Of a DNA stretch of 38,529 nucleotides, positions 8,425 to 17,630 are shown in pieces. Within the stretch, counting starts at the first letter, position 1. Every line of letters starts with the position of its first letter. Made by a program: the position numbers and the translations under genes. The notes below the pieces were generated by a model. The model was not told the DNA's origin and made no database searches. It saw only the letters and a list, made by a program, of their open reading frames with translations. The stretch comes from Bacteroidetes bacterium RIFCSPLOWO2_12_FULL_35_15 (GTDB lineage: Bacteria; Bacteroidota; Bacteroidia; 2-12-FULL-35-15), in contig MEPB01000102.1 of assembly GCA_001769385.1 (NCBI GenBank), forward strand, positions 1 to 38,529. Direction: 5' to 3'.

Positions 8425-8460
8425 TGGTTCATTTTTGAAAAACGAAGAACGTAAATAATT

Positions 8461-11118
8461 ATGGAAATTCCTAAAACCTACAATCCAAAAATTACCGAAG
8501 ATAAGTGGTACGCCCATTGGCTCAAGCATAAATTCTTTCAATCAACCCCGGATGATCGTGAACCCTATACAATAGTTATACCACCACCAAATGTAACAGG
8601 TGTTCTTCATATGGGACACATGTTGAATAATACTATTCAGGATGTACTTATTCGCAGAGCAAGGATGCAAGGTAAAAATGCCTGCTGGGTGCCAGGCACT
8701 GACCATGCCTCAATTGCTACAGAAGCAAAAGTAGTTGCACTGTTGAAAGAAAAAGGAATCAATAAAACAGATCTGTCCCGTGAAGATTTTTTGAAACATG
8801 CCTGGGAGTGGAAAGAAAAATATGGAGGAATTATCCTTAAGCAATTAGAAAAACTAGGTGCTTCTTGTGATTGGGATCGTACACGATTTACAATGGAAGA
8901 GGATCTGAGTGAAGCTGTTATTGATGTATTTATCGACCTCTATACTAAAGGACACATTTACAGGGGAGTACGGATGGTTAATTGGGATCCACAAGGGTTA
9001 ACAGCAGTTTCTGACGAAGAAGTAATTCATAAAGAAGTAAATTCAAAATTATATTATGTAAAATATAAAATTGAAGACCTCAGCCCAGCCCTCTCCAAAG
9101 GAGATGGAGATTGGATAACTATTGCAACCACCCGTCCGGAAACGATTTTAGGAGATACTGCAGTTTGTGTTAATCCTGATGATGAACGTTATACGCATCT
9201 TAAAGGGAAACATTGCATTATTCCAATGGTAAACCGTTCTGTTCCAATTATTTTTGATGAGTATGTAGATAAAGAATTTGGAACAGGAGCATTAAAAGTA
9301 ACTCCGGCTCATGATATCAACGACTACAATTTAGGAGTAAAACATCAACTAGAGATAGTTGACACTATTGCAGCGGATGGAAAAATGAGTGAGGCTGCTC
9401 AGTTTTATATCGGAGAAGATCGTTTTACAGTTCGTAAAAAAATTGTGAAAGATCTGGAAGAAATGGGACAGATCGTGAAAGTGGAAGATATCAAAAACAA
9501 AGTTGGTTACAGCGAACGTACCAATGCTGTTATAGAACCAAAATTATCCCTGCAATGGTTTTTGAAAATGGATAAAATTTCAAAACCGGCTTTAGAGCAT
9601 GTATTGAATGGCGAAATAAAATTAATTCCGGAAAAGTTTGTAAATACATACAAACATTGGATGGAAAACGTTCACGACTGGTGTATTAGTCGGCAATTAT
9701 GGTGGGGACAACGTATTCCGGCCTGGTATGATAATAAATCAAATACCGTAGTTTGCAAAACCAAAGAAGAAGCATTTGAAAAATTAAAAAGTAAGAATTT
9801 AGAATTAAGAATTGAAGATATTCGCCAGGATGAAGATGTATTGGATACATGGTTCTCTTCCTGGCTATGGCCGATAAGCGTTTTTGATGGATTTAAAAAT
9901 CCGGATGGCAAAGACATTAATTATTATTACCCGACCAATGATCTGGTAACAGCACCTGAAATTTTATTTTTCTGGGTTGCCCGTATGATCATTGCCGGTT
10001 ATGAGTATCGCGGAGCAAAACCATTTACAAATGTTTATTTAACCGGAATTGTTCGTGATAAACAAGGCCGTAAAATGAGTAAATCACTTGGTAACTCCCC
10101 TGACCCAATTGAATTGATCGAAAAACATGGTGCCGATGGTGTTCGTGTAGGAATGTTATTGTGCTCCCCTGCAGGAAACGATCTACCTTTTGATGAAAGT
10201 ATGTGTGAACAGGGACGAAATTTTTCAAATAAAATCTGGAATGCATTTAGATTAATAAATGGATGGGAAGTAGATCCGAACACAAAACAATCGGAAGGAA
10301 ATAAAATAGCGATCCAATGGTTTGATGCAAAATTTAATGAGCAGCTGGAAATCATCAATGATCTTTATTCGAAATACCGAATGAGCGAAGCATTAATGAC
10401 AACCTATAAATTGGTTTGGGATGATTTCTGCGCCTGGTATTTAGAGATGATCAAACCGGAATTTGTGGATGGAAAATCATTGCCGATTGACAAAGAAACG
10501 TATGATGCAACTATCATTTTCTTTGAAAAAATATTGAAAGTGTTGCATCCGTTCATGCCTTTTATTACCGAAGAAATCTGGCACCTGATAGCGGAACGAA
10601 ATGAGAAGGATTGTATCATTGTTGCAGAATGGCCTAAAACAAAAACTGAGAATATTGAAATCATAAAACACTTCGAAATAGTAATGGAAGTGATTACTAA
10701 TATCAGAAACATCCGTAAACAAAAAAACATTTCTCCAAAAGAAAAATTACAAGTATTTGAGAAAGTAAATCAAGGAGAAATAATAAAAACATACGATCCA
10801 CTCATTATCAAACTTTGTAATTTAAGCAGCTTTGAATATGTAACAACAAAAGTTGATGGCGCAATTTCTTTTTTATTGAAGCATGCTGAATTTTATGTTC
10901 CTCTTTTACAAAACATAGATGTTGAGGCAGAGAAAGAACGTTTGAAAAAAGAACTGGACTATACTATCGGATTCTTAAAATCGGTTCAAACAAAATTAGC
11001 GAACGAAAAATTTGTTGCCAATGCAAAACCGGAGATGGTAGAAAATGAAAAGAAAAAACAAGCTGATGCTGAAGTAAAGATCAAAGCGATCGAAGAACAG
11101 TTGGCAGGATTAAGCTAG
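8461..11118 (+). CDS. valS: Valyl-tRNA synthetase
   Basis: A class I aminoacyl-tRNA synthetase that charges tRNA-Val in the cytoplasm. At 885 residues it is full length. The ATP-binding HIGH motif is HMGH (residues 50-53, in PPPNVTGVLHMGHMLN) and the second signature is KMSKS (538-542, in GRKMSKSLGNSPDP). The CP1 editing domain carries TTRPETILGDTAV; the catalytic domain has WWGQRIPAWY and DVLDTWFSSWLWP; the C-terminus is the anticodon domain plus the family's terminal coiled coil (EKERLKKELDYTIGFLKSVQTKL). Odd point: between YYVKYKIE and WITIATTRPET lies an extra LSPALSKGDGD (about residues 206-217) encoded by a repeat-like sequence (see separate entry). The start is fixed by the conserved PKTYNPKITEDKWY opening. 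Confidence 0.97.
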   Translation: MEIPKTYNPKITEDKWYAHWLKHKFFQSTPDDREPYTIVIPPPNVTGVLHMGHMLNNTIQDVLIRRARMQGKNACWVPGTDHASIATEAKVVALLKEKGINKTDLSREDFLKHAWEWKEKYGGIILKQLEKLGASCDWDRTRFTMEEDLSEAVIDVFIDLYTKGHIYRGVRMVNWDPQGLTAVSDEEVIHKEVNSKLYYVKYKIEDLSPALSKGDGDWITIATTRPETILGDTAVCVNPDDERYTHLKGKHCIIPMVNRSVPIIFDEYVDKEFGTGALKVTPAHDINDYNLGVKHQLEIVDTIAADGKMSEAAQFYIGEDRFTVRKKIVKDLEEMGQIVKVEDIKNKVGYSERTNAVIEPKLSLQWFLKMDKISKPALEHVLNGEIKLIPEKFVNTYKHWMENVHDWCISRQLWWGQRIPAWYDNKSNTVVCKTKEEAFEKLKSKNLELRIEDIRQDEDVLDTWFSSWLWPISVFDGFKNPDGKDINYYYPTNDLVTAPEILFFWVARMIIAGYEYRGAKPFTNVYLTGIVRDKQGRKMSKSLGNSPDPIELIEKHGADGVRVGMLLCSPAGNDLPFDESMCEQGRNFSNKIWNAFRLINGWEVDPNTKQSEGNKIAIQWFDAKFNEQLEIINDLYSKYRMSEALMTTYKLVWDDFCAWYLEMIKPEFVDGKSLPIDKETYDATIIFFEKILKVLHPFMPFITEEIWHLIAERNEKDCIIVAEWPKTKTENIEIIKHFEIVMEVITNIRNIRKQKNISPKEKLQVFEKVNQGEIIKTYDPLIIKLCNLSSFEYVTTKVDGAISFLLKHAEFYVPLLQNIDVEAEKERLKKELDYTIGFLKSVQTKLANEKFVANAKPEMVENEKKKQADAEVKIKAIEEQLAGLS
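9076..9112 (+). repeat. Repeat-derived palindromic insert inside valS
   Basis: The sequence GACCTCAGCCCAGCCCTCTCC-AAA-GGAGATGGAG (9076-9110) resembles the hairpin sequence just after the PF10023 gene at 17188-17222 (GACCTCACCCC...CTCTCC-GCAC-GGAGGGGGG). In valS it is in frame and adds about 11 residues (LSPALSKGDGD) before the editing domain. Homology of the two copies is judged by eye. Confidence 0.5.
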
Positions 11119-11218
11119 ATCAGATTTGTGTTATGCAAGAAAAATAAATATGTTGGGCAAAACCTGTAAATTTAATTGCAAAAAAATAATTACAGAAAAC
11201 GATTTATTATTTAGCCGA

Positions 11219-12463
11219 ATGAAAATAATCGCAGTATTTTGGTTGGTATTGCTACCTCTGTCATCGATGAGTCAACTTATCATCTTTAATGATACTGTTA
11301 CCTCTAAATCAGGATTTGTTGACAGTACCGGGAAACAGGTCATTCCTTGTATTTATGACGGAACAACCGGGTTCAGGAATGGAATTGCACTTTGCAACAA
11401 AGATGGTAAGTATTATACTATAAATATAAAAGGACAACAAGTCGGTACATTTCCAGGAAGTACAATTCAGGAATCCGGATCAGGAAAAGCATACTATTCT
11501 TTGGATCCCGACAAAAAATGTTTTTTTTTCTTTGATGTAAGCGGTAAGGAGACTTCAAAATATAATTATGATCACTATGATCAATGGGGCTTAGCCGTTG
11601 ATAAAAATGTATTTGTGATCACAAAAAATGAAAAAATTGGAATAATTTCAGATGAAGGCCAACTATACGTGCCTATTGAATACAAAGTTGTTTCGGATTA
11701 TAACTCCACTTTTAGCTGGGATGGTCAGCTTTATTTTCAGGACAGTACTTGTTTTCTTCTTTCAAAAAACGGCAAGCATGGTTTAATAAGCATGTACGGA
11801 AAAATATTAATTCCGTTTGATTTTGATACAATTATCAGTTATGCTTTGGATGAGCATAAAAACCTGATTTATACAGCCCTGAAAAAGGATGGAATGGTGA
11901 TGGTGTTAAATTCCAAACTTGAAAAAATAAATGCCGACTACGATGATTTTTACGGCTATTTCAGCTATTACGATAAAAGCAAGGTAGTGCTTATAAAAAA
12001 TAATCGCCCCCTTCTTTTCGACTGTTATAAAAACGCAGTTGTTGACTCGTTTCCATCTAAAATAATTGTTAAGAGTACAGAAAATCAAATGACCGAACTT
12101 TATGATTCACTTGGCGATTTTCTGGAAACAAAAAATATACCTGTTACAACAGAAAGAGTGGTGATTGAAAAACACTTATTTGTGAACTATAAAGAGAAAG
12201 GCATGCTTATAAGCAATAAAGGCGAGATCCTGTTTCCTCTTTCGGATGTAGGTTCAATTACCCCGCTTAATTTAAAAAACAAAATCTATTATGTAGTCAT
12301 GCAACGTGGAGGAAGTTACTACGCTTTATTCGGTCCTGATCATAAGCAGCTGACACCTTATCAATTCAGTACTATTGAAGTCCGGGACAAGGGCTTTTAT
12401 GCAGAAAAAGATTCCAAGTACTTTTATGAAATAAGTCCGGCAGGTGTAATAAAGAAGAATTAA
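11219..12463 (+). CDS. Exported protein with WG-type repeats
   Basis: The open frame begins at 11126, but the ATG at 11219 starts a normal signal peptide (MKIIAVFWLVLLPLSSMSQ), giving 414 residues. The mature protein opens with one good WG repeat (KSGFVDSTGKQVIPCIYDGTTGFRNGIALC) and continues with more degenerate ones (KIGIISDEGQLYVPIEYKVV; KHGLISMYGKILIPFDFDTI; KGMLISNKGEILFPL). Repeats are less regular than in the 701-residue protein at the left end. There is no catalytic motif. It lies 100 bp downstream of valS with its own likely transcription; a short hairpin (CCGG...CCGG near 12487-12501) follows. Function unknown; probably a binding or surface protein. Confidence 0.8.
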   Translation: MKIIAVFWLVLLPLSSMSQLIIFNDTVTSKSGFVDSTGKQVIPCIYDGTTGFRNGIALCNKDGKYYTINIKGQQVGTFPGSTIQESGSGKAYYSLDPDKKCFFFFDVSGKETSKYNYDHYDQWGLAVDKNVFVITKNEKIGIISDEGQLYVPIEYKVVSDYNSTFSWDGQLYFQDSTCFLLSKNGKHGLISMYGKILIPFDFDTIISYALDEHKNLIYTALKKDGMVMVLNSKLEKINADYDDFYGYFSYYDKSKVVLIKNNRPLLFDCYKNAVVDSFPSKIIVKSTENQMTELYDSLGDFLETKNIPVTTERVVIEKHLFVNYKEKGMLISNKGEILFPLSDVGSITPLNLKNKIYYVVMQRGGSYYALFGPDHKQLTPYQFSTIEVRDKGFYAEKDSKYFYEISPAGVIKKN

Positions 12464-12571
12464 TACAAAAAACTTTATAAAAATATCCGGGAGAAAACCG
12501 GCAAAGTGCTACCTAAACGAAACTAATAATTTTACATCATTTTCAAGATTAAATTTTAAGCGATAGAATAA

Positions 12572-13177
12572 ATGAAATACAAATTCCTATTCTTTCTTTT
12601 ACTATTTGCTTTAATTTTCTCTTCCTGGAGGAATTACAATTCGGGCAATCAATACAATCGGCTCTTGCAAAAAGGAAAAGAAGCACTCTCCTTTTGCAAG
12701 AGCAATAAATACAATACTGATTTTTGTATTTTGATTGATATGAGTTTGCCATCAGGAAAGAACAGAGCTTTTTTATGGGATTTTAAAAACGATAGCATCC
12801 TTACATCAGCGCTCTGTGCACATGGTTGCGGGTCAAATCCCTGGCAATCAACCGACACAAAAGAAAAACCAGTATTCAGTAATACTCCAGATAGTCATTG
12901 CACTTCACTTGGGAAATACAAAGTAGGAAAACGAGGCTGTAGTATTTATGGAATAAAAGTGAATTATTTACTTTATGGATTGGAAAACACAAACAGCAAT
13001 GCTATAAAAAGAGAAATAGTTTTCCATTCGTGGGAAGAGGTTAGCGAAAAGGAAGTTTATCCAATTGGTACTCCCGAAGGATGGGGCTGTCCGGCTGTAG
13101 CAAATTCATTTATGAAGACAGTTGATCCTAAGCTCAGAAACTCTGCGGCTCCAGTTTTGTTATGGATCTTTAAATAA
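12572..13177 (+). CDS. Murein L,D-transpeptidase catalytic-domain protein (YkuD_2-like)
   Basis: A 201-residue exported or membrane-anchored protein with an N-terminal hydrophobic segment (residues 4-18). It matches the 'murein L,D-transpeptidase catalytic domain' family PF13645: ILIDMSLPSGKNRAFLWDF (first strands), the conserved HGCGSN and TPDSHCTSLGKYKVG blocks, H152 (IVFHSW) and the nucleophile C173 in GWGCPAVAN. Both catalytic residues are present. Known L,D-transpeptidases form 3-3 cross-links or attach proteins to meso-diaminopimelate; the exact role of this subfamily is less certain. The stop is 6 bp before the M1 peptidase gene, so the two form an operon. Confidence 0.85.
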   Translation: MKYKFLFFLLLFALIFSSWRNYNSGNQYNRLLQKGKEALSFCKSNKYNTDFCILIDMSLPSGKNRAFLWDFKNDSILTSALCAHGCGSNPWQSTDTKEKPVFSNTPDSHCTSLGKYKVGKRGCSIYGIKVNYLLYGLENTNSNAIKREIVFHSWEEVSEKEVYPIGTPEGWGCPAVANSFMKTVDPKLRNSAAPVLLWIFK

Positions 13178-13183
13178 AATAGT

Positions 13184-14890
13184 ATGAAGAAATCGATTAC
13201 GGAATTAATACATTATTTAGCATTTTTAATGCTTCCACTAGTGATTTCTTCCTGTGGAATGCTTGGTATTCATTTTAATGTACATAATCCCAAAAAAGCG
13301 GGAGTGTATCCAAAAGAAACAAAGCAAATTACTTTATTAGGCCGCAACAGCAAATACAGAAGCTGTTTTGATGTTTACCACAATGAATTGAATGTAGAAG
13401 TTGTTCCTTCAAAAAAATTCATTTCCGGCAACGTTACGATCAAGGCAAAAGCTATGAATGATTTTGATACACTTCAAATCGATCTTTATAAAAATATGGA
13501 GATCAAAAATATTAAATCAAAAAATCAAAGTTTAACATATACACGGGAAGAGGGAGCTGTATTTGTGAAAATGCCAGGAAAAATAATATCCAACGAATTA
13601 TTTGAAATTACAATCACTTACGAAGGAAATCCAATTTCAGCAAAACGGCCACCTTGGGATGGAGGATTTGTATGGAAAAAAGACAAAGAAGAAAACCCAT
13701 GGATAGGTGTTACCTGTGAGACAGAAGGCTCCAGCTCCTGGTGGCCAAGTAAAGATATGATGTGTGATGAAGCCGATAGTACTGATGTGATTATTACCGT
13801 TCCAGGAAATTTAATGGCTGTAAGTAATGGTGTTTTAATTGACAGTGTGAATCAGAATGGGAAAAACACTTTTCACTGGCATATTTCTTATCCCATTAAC
13901 AATTACAATGTTTCCTTGTATATAGGAAATTTGAAATTATTACATGACAACTATATCAGTGCAACCACAGGGGACACTATTCAATTAAATCATTATGTTT
14001 TACCCTATAACTATGAAAAAGCAAAACCTCATTTTCAGCAATTAAAAAAGTATTTAACTTTTTACGAAAAAATGTTTGGTGCTTATCCCTGGCAACGGGA
14101 TGGGTTTAAACTGGTTGAATCGCCCTATGCAGGCATGGAACATCAGTCGGCAATAGCATACGGAAATGGATACAAAAATGATTATCCCGGAACCTTTGAT
14201 TATATCATACTTCACGAAACAGCACATGAATGGTGGGGAAATAGTGTTACAGCGGCCGACCTTGCTGACGGCTGGATACACGAAGGATTTGCAAGTTATT
14301 GCGAAGCATTATATGTAGAATGTATATCCGGACATGCTGCATATTTGGATTATATGTATTGGCAAAGAATAAGTATTTTAAACAAACGCCCTGTTGTTCG
14401 GAAAAGAGATATCCGTTATTTTGATTATCACGATGGAGATATTTATAGTAAAGGTTCCTGGATTTTACATTCGCTCCGAACTTTGATCGCGGATGACCCC
14501 TTGTTTTTTGAAATTCTGAAAACATTTAGAGTGGAAAACAATCAAAAACAAGTATTTTCAGAAACATTTATTGCTTTAGTAAATAAAAAAACAGGGAAAG
14601 ATTTCAATTGGTTTTTTAAACAATACTTATTCAAAAGAGAAGCCCCCATATTTGAATTTAGCTGGACAAACACAACTTTATATTACAGATGGCAGAATGT
14701 TGAAAATGATTTTGTGATGCTAATTGAAATAGAAGTACAAGGCAAAAAAATACAACTTACACCAACTTTAAAAATTCAGAAAATTGAATTACCAAATATT
14801 CATCCTCAGTTTTCTGACAATTCAGATAAATTGTATTATGGAGCAATAAGAAATAAAAAGCTCGAAAAAGAATTTGTTAATAATCATTAG
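13184..14890 (+). CDS. M1 family metallopeptidase, lipoprotein
   Basis: A 568-residue zinc aminopeptidase-type protein. The N-terminus is a lipoprotein signal with lipobox VISSC (C24), so it is probably anchored to a membrane facing the periplasm. The zinc site is HETAH (H344, E345, H348) with E367 in WIHEGF 18 residues later, the standard gluzincin spacing. The substrate-binding exopeptidase motif, normally GAMEN/GxMEx, appears as YAGMEHQSAIAYG. The beta-sandwich N-domain (about 45-270) is typical (YHNELNVEVVPSKKFISGNVTI). It lacks the long C-terminal HEAT domain of larger M1 enzymes. It follows the L,D-transpeptidase gene by 6 bp, suggesting joint work on cell-envelope peptides. Confidence 0.92.
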   Translation: MKKSITELIHYLAFLMLPLVISSCGMLGIHFNVHNPKKAGVYPKETKQITLLGRNSKYRSCFDVYHNELNVEVVPSKKFISGNVTIKAKAMNDFDTLQIDLYKNMEIKNIKSKNQSLTYTREEGAVFVKMPGKIISNELFEITITYEGNPISAKRPPWDGGFVWKKDKEENPWIGVTCETEGSSSWWPSKDMMCDEADSTDVIITVPGNLMAVSNGVLIDSVNQNGKNTFHWHISYPINNYNVSLYIGNLKLLHDNYISATTGDTIQLNHYVLPYNYEKAKPHFQQLKKYLTFYEKMFGAYPWQRDGFKLVESPYAGMEHQSAIAYGNGYKNDYPGTFDYIILHETAHEWWGNSVTAADLADGWIHEGFASYCEALYVECISGHAAYLDYMYWQRISILNKRPVVRKRDIRYFDYHDGDIYSKGSWILHSLRTLIADDPLFFEILKTFRVENNQKQVFSETFIALVNKKTGKDFNWFFKQYLFKREAPIFEFSWTNTTLYYRWQNVENDFVMLIEIEVQGKKIQLTPTLKIQKIELPNIHPQFSDNSDKLYYGAIRNKKLEKEFVNNH

Positions 14891-14987
14891 AGAGTCAAAC
14901 CTCTATATCATGAAAGAGTGAGGAAGATTTTTCGTATCACACTCATACAAATATTATAGTAACTTTACATAAATAAAAAAAAGAAAA

Positions 14988-15266
14988 ATGGCAAATCGCA
15001 GAGAATTAAAAAGAAACATTAACCATTTATTGGGCGATGTAATTGAGGAATGTTATAATTCATTATTAAGTAATGAAGGTAAAAACGAAAAAGAAGTAGA
15101 AGCAATAGTTGATCAGGCGGTTGATTTAGCTGATGATTTGATCGCAAAAGTAAATGCTGCGAAAAAATTCAAAAAAAGAAGCGAAGTAAAAAAACAATTT
15201 TCGGATGTAAAAGAAAAACTGGGTGATAATGTGATTGAATTTGTTGAAAAACTAAATGCATTATAA
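14988..15266 (+). CDS. Small charged all-helical protein of unknown function
   Basis: A 92-residue soluble protein, very rich in Lys, Glu and Asp, predicted as four helices with no signal peptide. It starts MANRRELKRNINHLLGDVIEEC and ends VIEFVEKLNAL. Uniform codon use, a clear upstream -7-like sequence (TAACTTTAC near 14960) and a strong terminator directly downstream argue that it is a real, separately transcribed gene. I recognise the type as a conserved Bacteroidota small protein but know no function. Confidence 0.75.
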   Translation: MANRRELKRNINHLLGDVIEECYNSLLSNEGKNEKEVEAIVDQAVDLADDLIAKVNAAKKFKKRSEVKKQFSDVKEKLGDNVIEFVEKLNAL

Positions 15267-15282
15267 TATCAAAAATTAATGG

Positions 15283-15320
15283 ATAGGCTGTCTTTAAAAC
15301 AAGGACAGCCTATTTTTTTT
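15283..15320. terminator. Bidirectional rho-independent terminator
   Basis: ATAGGCTGTC (15283-15292) pairs perfectly with GACAGCCTAT (15304-15313), a 10-bp stem with an 11-nt loop followed by eight T. It ends the 92-residue gene on the plus strand and touches the stop codon of the convergent YdcF-type gene. Confidence 0.88.
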
Positions 15321-16080
15321 ATGCATACCTCATTATCTTATAAGTAACAAAACCTACAAATTCTTTCAGTAAAACATTCCAATCATTCATAGCAGAAACA
15401 GTAGGAATAATTAAAAAATCAAATTCAAATTTCCGTGGGCCGGCATATCTATCAGTACTGTAGGAGTCTGCATTAATTCCAACCTTTTTAAAACAAGCTA
15501 AAGATCTACGCATATGAAATGCGGAAGTGATCAGCAGAAAATCCCCATGTAACTTTTTATCCTCAATTATTTTTTTTGTAAATAAGGCGTTTTCTCTTGT
15601 ATTATTTGATTCATTTTCAATGATCAGATCTTCTTCCGGAACACCCATTTTTAAAATATAGGGTTTTACCAAAGCTGCTTCTTTCATTTCGGGATGAGAA
15701 ATACGGCCGGAGCCTCCTGTAAAAATTATTTTTTTAATGATGCCACGTTTGTACAAATCTATTGTTTGTATTAATCTGTCGACTCCTCTGAAAAACTGCA
15801 CCCGGCCTAAACCTTCATCATTAACGCTCATGCCGCCTAAAACAATTCCATAATCGTAAGTTTTCATACTCTGATAACTTGTAGAAGGAATTTCCCATAA
15901 GCGGGCACATTCGTCAAAAATAAATCCATTTGTAAAAAATAAGGTCAGGCTCAGGGCCCAGCGCAAACATTTTTTTCTTCGCATTTCGTCTTTTGAGAAA
16001 AATGCAAAAAAAACAAAGGTTAGAATCCATATTAATGGAGTGATAAGAAAAGCAAGTATTTTAGAAAGTATAAAAAACAT
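15319..16080 (-). CDS. YdcF/SanA/ElyC family membrane protein (DUF218)
   Basis: A 253-residue protein with two N-terminal transmembrane segments (residues about 5-28 and 38-55) and a DUF218 domain from about 75: YDYGIVLGGM, RVQFFRGVDRLIQTIDLYKRG, KIIFTGGSG, the acidic IENESNNTRENA motif and LLITSAFHMRRSLACF. These are the family's hallmark blocks. ElyC and SanA act in envelope integrity and lipid-carrier/peptidoglycan metabolism in Enterobacteria; the biochemical activity of the family is not firmly known. It diverges from the PF10023 gene, with overlapping promoters in the 61-bp gap (TACATTTG on the minus strand at 16109-16102). Confidence 0.88.
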   Translation of the reverse strand: MFFILSKILAFLITPLIWILTFVFFAFFSKDEMRRKKCLRWALSLTLFFTNGFIFDECARLWEIPSTSYQSMKTYDYGIVLGGMSVNDEGLGRVQFFRGVDRLIQTIDLYKRGIIKKIIFTGGSGRISHPEMKEAALVKPYILKMGVPEEDLIIENESNNTRENALFTKKIIEDKKLHGDFLLITSAFHMRRSLACFKKVGINADSYSTDRYAGPRKFEFDFLIIPTVSAMNDWNVLLKEFVGFVTYKIMRYA

Positions 16081-16101
16081 TAATATATCTTTTTAGAAAA
16101 C

Positions 16102-16137
16102 CAAATGTACAAATTTTAGTAAGTATAGCTACCTTTG
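16102..16137. promoter_or_regulatory. Overlapping divergent -7 boxes
   Basis: Minus strand: TACATTTG (16109-16102), 22 bp before the YdcF-type start. Plus strand: TACCTTTG (16130-16137), only 4 bp before the ATG at 16142. Both match TAnnTTTG; neither has a clear -33 TTTG. The plus-strand spacing would give an almost leaderless transcript. Confidence 0.5.
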
Positions 16138-16141
16138 TACT

Positions 16142-17185
16142 ATGCTTAAAAATGCATTTAAAATTTCGTTCGAACTTGTTTTAATTTCAATCCTGTTAAT
16201 CCTTTTGATTTGGCACAACCTTGTTATGTATGGCATTTCGCAAGGAAAAGGACAATTGAGTATTGTCTGGAATGCGAAACCACTTGAAAATATTTTTAAT
16301 GATGCATCCATTTCCGATTCTGTAAAACAAAAATTAAAACTTGTTTCAGAAATAAAACAGTTCGCAATTGATAGCCTGGGAATTAATCCAAGTGAAAATT
16401 ATTCAACTTTTTATGATCAGACAAATCAACCAAAATTATTGACCATTTCGGCTTGTGAGGCATTTTCCTTTAAGGCAAAAGAATGGACATTCCCTTTTTT
16501 AGGAACAGTTTCTTATAAAGGTTTTTTTAATAAAGAAGAAGCAAAAAAAGAAATTGAAAAATTGAAAGAGCAAAATTATGATGTAGATGTGTATGTCCCT
16601 TCCGGATGGTCAACATTAGGTTGGTTTAAGGACCCAATACTTTCCAACATGTTGCGAAAAAGTGAAGGAGACCTTGCCAATCTTATTATTCATGAATTAA
16701 CTCATGGAACATTGTATGTAAAAAACGATGTTACGTTCAATGAAAACCTGGCAAGTTTTATTGGAGATAAAGGAGCAGAACAATTTTTGATTCGAAAATT
16801 TGGTATCAATTCGAAAAGCTATATCGATTACGAACAAAGCAAAACGGATGAAAAAATATACAATGAGTACATTCTAAAAAGTGCAGCAAGATTGGATAGC
16901 TTATACCATCTTCTGGGAAGAGGCAATTCTGAAGAGGATACAAGGAGAGAAAAAAAAATATTAATCAATGAAATTGTGGTAGGGGTTTATAGATTACCAT
17001 TATATAAAAAGCAACTTTATTTTAATTTTTCCCTTCAAGCTTTTTCAGAAGGCAATGCATTCTTTATGGCATTTACACGTTATGATTCACAATATGATCT
17101 ATTTGAAAAAGAATACAAAGAAAAATACAACTCGAATCTCAAAAAATATTTGAATGCGATGAAAGAAAAATATCCTTCATTATAA
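16142..17185 (+). CDS. Putative aminopeptidase (PF10023 family)
   Basis: A 347-residue membrane-anchored metallopeptidase. One N-terminal transmembrane helix (residues about 10-27) precedes the family's opening block (GQLSIVWNAKPLENIF). Further conserved blocks are KEWTFPFLGTVSYKGFF, STLGWFKDPILSNMLR, and the zinc motif HELTH (H184, E185, H188) followed by NENLASF (E201 as likely third ligand). PF10023 members are annotated as putative aminopeptidases by similarity; substrate unknown. The ATG at 16142 is supported by the transmembrane helix that immediately follows, though the -7 box lies so close that the mRNA may be leaderless. A repeat-like hairpin follows the stop. Confidence 0.88.
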   Translation: MLKNAFKISFELVLISILLILLIWHNLVMYGISQGKGQLSIVWNAKPLENIFNDASISDSVKQKLKLVSEIKQFAIDSLGINPSENYSTFYDQTNQPKLLTISACEAFSFKAKEWTFPFLGTVSYKGFFNKEEAKKEIEKLKEQNYDVDVYVPSGWSTLGWFKDPILSNMLRKSEGDLANLIIHELTHGTLYVKNDVTFNENLASFIGDKGAEQFLIRKFGINSKSYIDYEQSKTDEKIYNEYILKSAARLDSLYHLLGRGNSEEDTRREKKILINEIVVGVYRLPLYKKQLYFNFSLQAFSEGNAFFMAFTRYDSQYDLFEKEYKEKYNSNLKKYLNAMKEKYPSL

Positions 17186-17359
17186 AAGACCTCACCCCTT
17201 TCTCTCTCCGCACGGAGGGGGGCTAAACGTAAAAAAAAATTAAATTGACAATTATCCTTCAAACTTGAATAATCTTATTTAGTTCATTGATTGATGAATA
17301 AGACTTAAGAATATTTTTTTGTAGGTTTCAGAAATGGGAATGTGGGTATCCTTAATTAG

Positions 17360-17500
17360 AGTCTGTCCATAATGTAAAAACTAGCCACAGATTCGCAGAT
17401 TAAAATTGAACTACTACACATTTTTTTGCCACAGATCATGCGGATTTTCGCGGATTATCCGCCAAAGGCGGATTCCTTTTTAATCTGCGAATCTGCTTCT
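17360..17500 (+). repeat. MITE-like element, copy 1 (right end truncated)
   Basis: Begins AGTCTGTCCATAATGTAAAA and runs nearly identical to copy 2 for about 140 bp. The inner inverted repeat is GCCACAGATTCGCAGATT (17384-17401); its partner reads AATCTGCGAATCTGC (17482-17496), missing TGG. The outer right end seen in copy 2 (the GGATAGACACT segment) is absent here. Confidence 0.75.
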
Positions 17501-17630
17501 AATTTTTTAGAGATCAAAACAAAAAAGAACAAGGCCCAACAAATTTCAAGGACCTGAATATACTGGTGAAGCAAAGTTATGACACGATTTCTTCCTGGGC
17601 AAAATAAGGTGTTTAAATAATTACAATTAT

